From contig NW_022145599.1 in NCBI RefSeq assembly GCF_000002235.5, forward strand, positions 9,300,897 to 9,364,896: a stretch of 64,000 bases of DNA, written 5' to 3'. A program made the position numbers and the translations under genes. Shown in pieces: positions 39,201-50,471 of this stretch (the stretch's first letter is position 1; each line of letters starts with the position of its first letter). The notes under the pieces were generated by a model. The model saw only the letters and a list, made by a program, of their open reading frames with translations. It was not told where the DNA came from and ran no database searches. Source of the stretch: Strongylocentrotus purpuratus. Its lineage: Eukaryota; Echinodermata; Echinoidea; Camarodonta; Strongylocentrotidae.

Positions 39201-42200
39201 GGCTCACTGTTGGAGTCGTGTAAGATATACCACGTGGGTTTTAAAGGGGGGCATGGACCGGATGTCCTCCCCCCCCCATCCCCCGCCAGTGCATAACGTA
39301 ATATCCCTCGTCGACATATTAATTTCCTGGCTTCCACGGCCGAGGAAGAATGATGATATTGATATTTCCGACCTCGGCATGATGTCGAGTTAAAGAGAAA
39401 GTTGGCTTTTGGTAAAGATGACAATGATTTGTCAGCCTTCTCCTTATTTTATGTTAATTTGCCCACCGTTTCCAATGCTCACCAATATCAAAACAAAAAG
39501 TGGCTTCTATACTCACTAAAACGGTGATGTTGATCATGAAAATAGACTGGCAGCCAAGGACAGCTCTAGGATTTCGAAAGGGGGAGCCTAATTCCCAAAA
39601 TATATTATAATTTCTTAAATGCTGTAAGCACTGAAATTGGTAGCCTAGCAGAGCCGGGGTAATATTGGAGCAAATTGAGCACCTTGCGTGGTGGATAATA
39701 ATTTATGTGCGCTATGGAAAATATCTATTATCATGTTACCACATTTCTCAGTTGCTTTTTCTGTCGAAAAAATTTGAAAGGGTGCTTATCTCTATGGTGT
39801 GTCGCACTTTAATAATGTACGCCAATTGAGTTTTGAAAGGTGGGACAATTTGATGTTGTTGTCTCGAATTCAGCGAAGACTTGGTATTCATTATCCATGA
39901 TTCTAGTAATATTCATAATGCGACGTTTATGTCCCAAGTCATCATGAAAGCTTCCGAAAATCCTTTGAGATGATGTATTTTGTTTTTAATTATGCGGGTC
40001 CTTTTATTTATGAAGGTAAAGATTTTTGATCCCAATATAAGGTTACTTCGGTGGAACCGGAAATTGTTCAGACTCGCAATTTTATACAATTTACACGAAC
40101 CAACCCCTTAACGACGACTCCTTATTTTTTTGAACGATAAAATTTGGAGATAAAGCATCCTTTAGAGTTGAAATTAATTTAAGAGTTTGCCATGAATGAT
40201 CAGGCGCCGTGCTTGTATATACATACGCTTATTGTGCACTGATACTTTTCAAAGCGTATTCCTTGTAACAGTTTGGATAATGCTAATTATTTTTTTACAA
40301 AAAAAAATGAATACCTATGTAGTTCTCGCTTAAAGTGACTCGGTAACATTCTGAAACAAAAACCTGGATTTACCTCGTGCTGCAATCATAATTCAATTTC
40401 AGTTTCAGTTTCAGTTTATTTTCATATTTCACATGATGTATAATACATCATTACATTTGACATGTTACATTTTTGTAATCCTTTTTAGATGCATTTATAC
40501 AAACAAAAAGAATAATACATACGACTAAGTTAAATAAAGGAAGAAATTTGATGGAGCCTAAACGGAGAAAGCAATGCTCGTAGGCCATAGGCTCCGGAAG
40601 TTATAACAATGATATAGTCTTGTTTTTATTAAATAACGTAATTAAATTAAATTGAAACGTATTATGAAGAAAAAAAAACAATGTTCATATACTTAGCAAC
40701 ATATGTATTACATTTTCACTACCCGTACGCAATGGTAATTCTCATAGGAGCATACCAAAATGTCGGCATTGTTTGAAAGGGAGTGTCGCTGGGTGTGTGC
40801 CGGTAAAGTACGATGCTGTAGAAAAATTAAGTGTAGCCGCGCTGGCGAACAGACTGGTTGTCAATGACGCCAGCATCTTGGTATGATGGAACAAACATGA
40901 ATAAAACATTTTTTTCGATACAAATTTATGTAAAGCTAAATATGTTTGCTGATGACAAGCCGCCATATCCACCTGCCGTAATGCACTGAAACTCAACAGC
41001 AGGAGCGCGAAGTACATAACCTGTCGCTGCTAGGTCGGACATACATTAACAACAAACAAAGCATGCACCTCGCTCCCCGGCCACCGAAGCACAATGACAT
41101 CCCGGCAATTGAAGGGCAACAACAGCAAACTAAAAGGAACATTCAGTTTGAACATCAATAATATTATTAAAAGAACATCATGCTTCTTCTACCAGTATAG
41201 TGTAATTGCTTAGGAGATGACATTTCAGCTTGCGCTTGAATGAATATAGTGAGGTTGATCCTTAGGTCAGTCAGGAATCCCAAGACTTTTACAAGCCGAT
41301 CGCCTGTCTGATTATCAAGATATTTGTGATTGGAAATCGAAATTTCATTTTTCGTTTTCACTACAGTCTATTGGGGTAAAACCGCGGCACTCAAAGATTT
41401 TTTTTACTATTTTCAGGCACTTCATGATCATTTTGAAGCGCATTTCTTTAGGGCTTCAATATTACACTATATCACAGACACTGATAACACGTAGGGCCAT
41501 GCATCTCAGATTTAACATTGTTATACGATGCCTTTAAATTCTTTTTGAAATTCACAGAACGATTACACTGTAGGCAATACTGACATGAGATTGTCTATGG
41601 AATTTCATTGAGAAAGGTTGTGTATTTATTAAGATATCACCAATCGAAATCTCGTTTTTTTTTTTTAAAGGCGACAAATGAATGCTAGTATTAACAAATA
41701 CAACACTTCTCATACCCGCATTTGTTTCTTTTATCTGGGACCTCGAGAGAAACATAATATCTTACATTTTGATGTACTCGATCTCTGTCAAAAAATCTTG
41801 ATACTACAGAACACACACTTTGCTGTCAAAACTGTAACATAATAGTGAGGCATCGTTCGATTTGGAGTGCATGGCGTATGGTCAGTGGCCGCGGCGTATC
41901 CAGTATGAGGTTAACCTGGGCAACACCCCCCTCAGTTTGATGCCCACTAAAAGATGTAATACAGCGTGTAATTGGTTTGCTACATGGGAGCTGCCGAGAT
42001 ATAGTATATTCCCCCGGATTGAAGAGGATTCCAGCACCCCCCTCACCAATCAGCGTGTGGAAGATTTTTTCAACCCCTCCCCTGTAAAATAGTTTATAAA
42101 TACCCACTATTGCGCCACATTCTTTGGGTATGGGTTACTTTTCTGATCCACGTTTTCCTATATTCCATTTGTGGCTATCTTTGCTTTACCTCACACAATA

Positions 42201-43497
42201 TAGTTTATGGTTATGTTCATTCATTTTCCTTCTGAAGACTGCGGTGTAACTAATTCAAAGTGTTGTGCACTGTTTGTTTCGTATCTGGAGAGAGCTGGTC
42301 TTCCTGTGGCCTTAGTCCTCTTCTACACATTATCTCAATTTGACTAAAATCAATTGAGGGGATAACATTTGTGACTTTAATTTCATTAACAAAATTAGAA
42401 AGCTCTCAAAAGAGTTTTTCACATTTGCCATAACTGAGTGCTCTCTTTAAAGGTGCTGAACGTTGCAAAAGCAACCAGAGAGTCGGCTGGATTGTATCGA
42501 TTTTAATTCATAAACTTTTTGTCTCTTTCTCTCCCGCCAAAATCATGAGGTTATCTCCTCCGCATGGTCAGGCATTGGTCATTCGGATATCCGGTATGAA
42601 ACATAACACCGATGAGAGATATAAGATCCTGCATGCACTACGTCATCCTTGCAGGGAAAGGATATGCGAAAGGCTATAGTTGCGTATTTGCACTTTTATT
42701 TTCTCTGGATACAGTTTTGTTTATAATTCTGAAACAAAAATACATATGAGGGTGACGTAAATATTCAAAATCGAATGAAAAGCGCTGTTAAATCAAATCA
42801 ATTTAATAAAACATGTTTTTGTTTAGCAAGGGATTCTTAATCAGTAATGCTTTCTTTCATGAGGGCCCTGTAGTTACCCATTGGAGCATGGGTGGGGAGA
42901 GTGGCACATATGAATTAATGCTTACATGCAGTGGAGGTGTGAATTTTTCTTCATTTTCCGAAAGAGCATAACAAATAATGTCCAAATTTAGAAAACGAAT
43001 TGAATATGTTAAATATTGGCTAAGATATGACCACCTGAATTGAAAAAAAAAATCCTGTAGAAGCTCATTGTTATTTTGATCTCGTTCGTAATGTTATGAA
43101 CCAGAGCAAAATAACACTGAGTTCCTATAGGAAATCTATTTATTCAGATGGTCATATCTCAGCCAATACTTAACATATTCAATTCGTTTTCGGCATTTGG
43201 ACATTATTTTTTATGCTCTTTCGGAAAATGAAGAAAGAAAAAATTGAGAAAATCTAAAAATATATTGTTTTGATGTCACAGCTTCGGTATTCAATTCAAG
43301 CCCGCCACTAACGTCCTATGGCAAGACATCAATCCACATTTGCCACTCTCTATACCCAGGTGTAAGTGGGTACCCGATAATTGCAGTAAAAGGAATTACA
43401 TGGCGCTCATGAAGAACAGGAATGAGGCTGATGATAATTCCCTGTGTAAAAATAATAATAATTATTATTGTTATTATTATTATTAATCGTAGTAGTA

Positions 43498-43546
<49 letters not shown>

Positions 43547-44230
43547 AATATAGAGAGTTACTCAGTTGGTGTTAGATATTGAAAATGCAGGATTATTGCC
43601 ACCGAAACATTAAACTCATATTCTAGACTTACTCGAAAATTCTCTTCTATTTACTGGTCTCTGTTCTTCTGAAGTCTTGATTTCGAAAACTATTTCTGGC
43701 GATATAGTAAAGCTCCATTATAAAAGCTCTGCTTCCTCCTGTGACGGCTTAACACAATCGTATTAAATCGAGCTGAAAATTATCGTGAAGAGGATCAATG
43801 AACGAGAACAATGAATCGGTTTTGCACACTTGACTGATGACATTCTTCTTACTACCGTTTTACCAAACTAAAACGGGCATTCTTTTGGATCGAAGCGTAA
43901 TGGACCAGCTTGGTCCCCCTCATTCCTCAGTCATATCATCGAAACCGAAATGAATCGAAAACAAATCAACCCCAAAATGTCGGTACCAGGAATGGCCTAA
44001 AATCAGTCGACGTGGAGTGTTACTTTTGCTACTTCTAGTACAGATAATAATATAAATACTACTACTACTACTACTACTACTACAAATGCTACTACTAATA
44101 ATGATCACAATAATAATAATGATTGTAAAAATTATAGTAGTAATAATGAAAAATAATAATATTTATGATACTGATGACGATACTACTACCGCTACTACTA
44201 CTGGTACTACTTATTCTACTACTACTACTT

Positions 44231-44279
<49 letters not shown>

Positions 44280-47200
44280 TTCCTCTACTACTTCTAGTAA
44301 CAATAATAGTGTTTTTACGCAGGATAATATAAGTATCAATATTGTTCTTCCTTTAGTCATAATTATATTTCCCTTCCTTCTCATCAGTGTCTCTCTCATC
44401 CATCTCTTTCGAACAGTTTTCGAGACGGCCACCATCAGGGGGCAATTCATCTATCAGCGATGGATCATGATGAAGATGTTTCTCTCCGCTGCCGCCACCA
44501 GCTGCTTCTGTCTCGCTCTCCTCTCCGTCATCCCCCTCACAAAGAACGTCTTCGAGTCCTCGAGAACGGCCTATGTCGCCGGCCTCACACATAAGGGCAT
44601 CATTTCCGTCACCATCGGCGGGGCCATCCTCGGGGCAGCAATGGTGCTCTCCGGGTCGGTAAGTAAACATCGAGTGTCTCTTTCTTCTTCTTCTTCTATC
44701 CTATATGCCACTTTGTCTTCTTTTTCTTGTCCTAGTTCTTGTTCTAGTTATTGATCTTCCTCTTCTTATTCATTTCCTTCTTTTCTTCGTCTTTTTATGT
44801 TGGTGTACGAGCTCATTGACCACAGGGCTTTTAATAGAGAAGTTAAAGGTACGGATCTCTGTTCGGTGCATGTGTCTTAATAATAGACAAGGCTTCATCT
44901 GCAGTTGTCTCATTCACCCCGGATTTAAAATAAATACTCACAAGATTTTAATGGGCTTTCAATCGATAGGTTTTAGGGTTCGAATCTCTATTCGGTGCTA
45001 GTGTACTATAGGCTAGACATTTTTATCTACCAAGTCTCTCTCGATAAAGGTTTAAAATTAGTATCTGGCAGGATCATTTAAGAGATTACTTCAATGAATC
45101 TCAGTGGCAAGGTTGTGGGTTCGAATCCCCGATACGAATGTGATGTGCTTTTATTTCAACTAAAGTTGTCTTTGTCGACCTTTGCGATATAAGTACTGGA
45201 TATGATTTATTCCTTGTATAGTATGCGCTGATAATTGGTTCCGAAGCAAAATCTAGGGTTACAATTATTTTTTTAAAACTTGGGAAGAGTAGGTCGTTTT
45301 CCAATCTATCGCATTTTATTTCACAGTGGCCTCTAACTTTCTTTTTTATAAGATGCACTCCTAACCTTTGTCTTTTATTTTACAGTGCCCAGGAATGGTG
45401 TTGGTTCAGATCGGAGCATGGCTGTCGAATGGAGGAGGAGGTGAGTCAAAAAATAAAAAACAAAGAGAGTCCAACTTTAAAGGCTTAATTACAAATTGAT
45501 TATTTTATTTTTTATTATTCTTTTTGGGGAAGGGGGCAGGGGGGGGGGTATTCAAAGAGGAATGCATACTATGCTATTACTCATCGAATTTAAATGTTAA
45601 TGGGTCATTTTTAAAGCTTAGTTTTACAATATTGATTTTATTTCTCTTAGCAATTTTCATAGGGTGTACAGGGTTTATATGCAACGCTCAAATATTTCGG
45701 CTTAATCCTCTAAGCTTTCAACAACAACAAATATCATCCTGGATCCGCCACTGATAATTGTTTATAACACATATTGTTTATAGAATTAAAATAAATCAAC
45801 CTAAGGTAATTTCAACAGCCTTGCGCGTTGATATGAATATGATTAATACAGGAAATACAATATGGTATTTAAATTGATTTATCGAAAGCCCTTGCGATCG
45901 TCTTGATGTTGTATTAAAATGATGAGAAATAGAAGGATCGCTCTTTTAAATGCAATTGAACCGAGTCTTTTATGGTACAATAATTTATCATTTTTCTTTA
46001 TGTTTTCCCCTTTTGTTTGTTTGTTTTGCTGCAGCGATGACGTTCTTTGGATGCATGGTCGGGGTGTACCTGTACGCTCTGGTTGAACCCTGGACAAGGA
46101 AGATGATGTCGCCCACGAAGCCCTATGACAAGTACTTGTAAGTGTCGACATCGGCGCCCAATTTTTGTTTATTTGTTTATTCATTCATTTATTCATGTGT
46201 TTATTAATAGCAGTCCGATCATGAATAGCAGCCAGTGGCTGAATAATTGTTCAATACTCAAGAAATACAGCTAGTATGATTATCATTTAAATGGTAATGA
46301 TACAAAACAGAAAGAATTTGTGTTCTAGAATCTGTCGAGAAAGGTCTGCTGTCCAGGGGCGGCGATTTATTTTCATGACCGGGGGGGGGGGGGGACGAAT
46401 TGCGAGGGACGAGGGAGCAGTGGCACAATGGGCAACAACTTTTTTTTTTTTGGGGGGGGGGCAGAAAAAAAAAAATCCGCATCACCACCAGTCTTACACG
46501 TTACGCAGGCCCTGGGAACGTATTTTAAAGTGGGGAGGGGGGATGGCTAAAGTATTTACGATCAGGTAGAGCAAAGCAAAGTAGAGTGGAGCGTACATTG
46601 GCGTGGGGTCCAGGGGTAGCACCGGCGGGTGTCAAGGGGCGGAGCCTTATAATCTCAGGGGTTTTAGGCTTTTAATTACGGTCAGATGAGCATATTTTGA
46701 TACCTTATTTGTGACGCTGGCATGCAGGGGTGGAGTCCAGAGGGCGGAGCCCCCAGAAGCTCAGGAGATTTAGGCATTAAATTACGATCAGATGAGCATC
46801 AAGGGGCCGCCTTAGGACCCTACGTGGGGTCCAGGGAGCAGAGCTCCTGGAAGCTCAGGTGTTTTAGGCATTTATTTTCGGTCAGATGAGCATCAAGGGG
46901 CCGCCTTAGGACCCTACGTGGGGTCCAGGGAGCAGAGCTCCTGGAAGCTCAGGTGTTTTAGGCATTTATTTTCGGTCAGATGAGCAACCAGTGGCCCGAC
47001 TTAGGGGCCCTTGGTGGGTTCCATGGGGCAAGGCCCGACTTAGGGCCCTTGGTGGGCTCCAGGAGGCAGGGCACCCGGAAGGTAAGGGGAAAATCATGCC
47101 ATTTCTACAACATTTGTAAATCACTGGTATTGAATTAGGAATAAACCACGTTTGAATTTCATTTTTGGGGAACTGCCCCCAAAGCCCCCCGCCCCCATCA

Positions 47201-50200
47201 GTACGCAAATTCGAGGGAGTATAGTGAATGAGAGGGGTGAAGGTGACGGAAGTGACTACCCCCTCACATGTTTTTGAAGTTATGTTGTATTAAAACTTAC
47301 ATTCCTTAGCAAATCTATAGTATAAACGTTAGCAATATACTTTTTTTTCACTCTTCAATTTTCTCGGTATTTACTTGTACATTATGCGAGGGAGCGTAGC
47401 TACCAAGTGAGAAGATTTTTGCATTTTTATTTGTTTAAACGCTGCACTCTTGGGCCCTCCAGAGCCTAAAAGTGTGTTGCAGTCTTTAATCAGTATTTGC
47501 TATACATTTTGTTGGCACTTTTTCAAATTTTGAGGGGGGACGTCGCCCCCTAAAAAAATAGAGGGGGGGGGGGGGACGTGTCCCCCGTCCCCCGGGATCG
47601 TCGCCCCTGCTGCTGTCTATACAGTGGCAATTTTCTTTGTTTCCCTTGCGTAGCCTAAAAGAGAGGTTTGACTGTATTCTAAATTCATACACCAATAATT
47701 GATAGAATTGTATCAACCCAACATCTGCCTACTCAGGAGTCCTTGACTCCAAAACCATCACATTAAAAAAGAAAACTTCTCCTTAGATATTTAACGTATA
47801 GTTTCGTGATATTCGTCGCAATATTGTTTGACATGATATTTCTTACTTCTCTATATACAGAGCAGACAGCTACACCGAAAAGTGGAAGGTGCCGTTTTTT
47901 GCTATCGCTCTTGCCGCTGGGGTCTTGATGGGTCTGGCAGTTGTAACCATCGAGATACTAGTACCATGGACAACAGATCTTTTAGTAAGTGGCTAATTGC
48001 CAGTAGCGGTTCTAAAGGGACCCACCTATTCATTTAAGAGTGGTACACGTAGAAAATGAAGGAAAAAGAATGAAAGAACCCTCAAGCTTTCCCGAAACCA
48101 TTCTTTTATAACACCGTGCCTGAAATGTGTCTTCCCTTGTATATCATCGTGTGCGTGTGTGCGTGTGGGTGGGTGGGTGGGGGTAGGTTTGGGGGAGCAA
48201 TGAGCATTTGGAAGGCAGTCTGAATATTAATCTGTTTTTTTCTTTAAAGACGTATCCTTGTTTGATTTTATGTTAGCTTTTGGACTGCAAACACAAGTTG
48301 GAAAGATTCTTTTTGGGGAAATATTTTGAGTCTGAAAATTCCAGTATTTCACTTTATAATTGAAAGCTTTGTTTTCGGTTTCCGTTTACCTTTAAATCAC
48401 AGGCACGTATAGGATAGGTTTCTCTTTAAAAAAAATCTGAATCAGAATCTTAACAAATTCTAAATTAAAAAATGTGATTAAAAGAAAGAATAACATCATT
48501 TCATTGATCTGACGATTAATGAAACAAAGACTTCATAATTCCCAATTTAACAAATCTTTGTAGAAAATATACTTCTCATTGGAATACACATCATATTAGG
48601 GGTGGATCCGGACGATTTGTTTAAAAGGTACCAAAGGTCGGCATCTCTTTTTAAGGACTCTTTCAAATGTGTTAATATTACCCTTAAAATGTTTCGAAAT
48701 TGGGTACATAAAAGATGCGATTTACTGCAAAATGAAGTGGATTTTAACTATTTGCGAGAGTCAATGTGATTTTATTGGTATGTGCGCGTCCGTCAAATAT
48801 GTGTAGGATCGTTATAAACCGTAATGATAATACTGTAAGTTGTTAACTGATAAAGCGCTTTATACAAAAAAAAAAAAAAAAAAAAAAATCGTTATTGATA
48901 TTATCATAATTATTTGGTGCATGGTGGTTACAGAATATAATTTTTCAATTATAAATTGACATTTTTTTTGCTTTTTTTGCGACAGAATCCAAACGTAGAA
49001 GGTTCGTGGTTTTTTGAGACGCTGGCCTGGCCCCCATATGTTTCCGGTAAGATATCATAGTTGGCGTGAACAACACGATAAATCGTCATCCGTTTTCATC
49101 CATAGACTCAGGTGTCGAAGTCGAGTGGGTTAATCATTTGATTGGAAATGGGTTTGAGTCCCTACACGGCACTTAGGTCACTGAGCAAAGCATTTTATCT
49201 ACATTGCTTCTCTCCACCCATGTGGTTAGACATTGATGGATTAGCAAGCGCGTGGCCATGAAAAGGCGACTAGCCTGAATGCTCCCCAAGGAGTGGAAAA
49301 CGTGCACTGTAATGTGCCGAATATTAATAAGATATAGAGACCGAGATAATAATATATAATACTGAAAGCGATTAGTCAGTTAATGGTACAATACTTTAAA
49401 GAAACCGGTATTATTAATACGATTATTTTTAATATCAGTATAATTATTTTTATTAATATTATTGTCTTTCATATTTTCATAATTGTTATGATTATCATTA
49501 GTAGCAGTAGAAGCTTTTTGTATAGTCAGTGAGTCTATATTTAGAAGCTATAAGCTTCTCAGTAGAGGCCATCGCCTAATTTTCTCATTACTTTTTGTTC
49601 TAGATTTTAATCTGTTCATTATGCTCTGTAATTGTTTTCTCAAAGCAATATAAATATTTTTCATAAACATAAATGATTTATGATATATTGATATATAACA
49701 AATAGATATAAATAAATCATTATTGATATCATCTATTTGTCTGTTCTTTCGTCTACAGGGGTGATGATTGGTTGCCTTCAGATTCCATTGGTATTAATAG
49801 TGAGTGATACCATAGGAGGTAGCAGTAGTTTCTGTACGCTAGGTGCCCAGGCCCTCGTCACCGAACGCATGGAATCGTGGTCACCATACCTGGCTAAATT
49901 CAAGAGGGGGGCTGAAAATTGGTGGCAGGTGAGTGTATTGATATATTGGTATTTATTTTCCATATCACAATATTAAAAACAATACAAAGAAAATGGATGT
50001 ACATAGTAAAATCAATGGTATAGTGAATGGCTGGATAACCCATTCAGCTTTGTTAGTATAACAAAACTGTTCTTCCCTGGGGTCCAGGGATTCAGATATC
50101 AACAGTTATTATACAACATACAATACAACATAAATACAACATAAAAGTGTGAATATCATGGAAAGAATTGAAAACTAACAGATAAATGTTGCACATGGCA

Positions 50201-50428
50201 GGGCTTATTTAAACAAGAAAGGCGAAATTTTCGGCCATAATTATTTAAAAGACACCAGAGTCTATTAGAAGGTACACGACCGAGAGGGGAGCCGATGCAA
50301 ATGGGAGGAGGACATTAAGACATGGAGTGGAATGACACTGCAAGAATGTACTAGGATGGCGGAAAACAGAGATGTGTGGAAAAAAAACGTTGCAATCAAC
50401 CTCCGAGCTGTGAGAAGATACCAGGATA

Positions 50429-50471
<43 letters not shown>

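Larger units (their letters stand above)
30136..44416 (+). other. Intron 1 of the YeeE-type gene, 14.3 kb
   Basis: No further exon is needed: joining exon 1 to exon 2 rebuilds EKGRVFE and IRGQF without a gap. It holds a SINE tail (32930-33000), a GA-rich tract with an internal 157-bp duplication (33000-33335), a G-rich MITE (36865-37063), a retroposon-like tail (40390-40700), a long palindrome (42873-43374) and complementary trinucleotide arrays (43490-43547, 44057-44290). A 91-residue minus-strand frame at 40742-41017 has a hydrophobic start but no other support. Confidence 0.8.

Noticed and set aside
40742-41017. A 91-residue minus-strand frame with a hydrophobic, signal-like start (MYFALLLLSFSALRQ)
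   Set aside because: No recognisable domain, no clear splice sites and no conserved pattern; a lone short frame in a repeat-rich intron is weak evidence.
44086-44416. Thr-rich N-terminal part of the 222-residue frame that includes exon 2
   Set aside because: It is intronic (ACT)n sequence; the family alignment starts exactly at the splice acceptor at 44416.
19885-45135. True tRNA genes at the GGATTCGAATCC, GGGTTCGAATCT and GGGTTCGAATCCCC sites
   Set aside because: Only T-arm/box-B similarity is seen; I could not pair an acceptor stem or find a full D-arm, so SINE fragments fit better.
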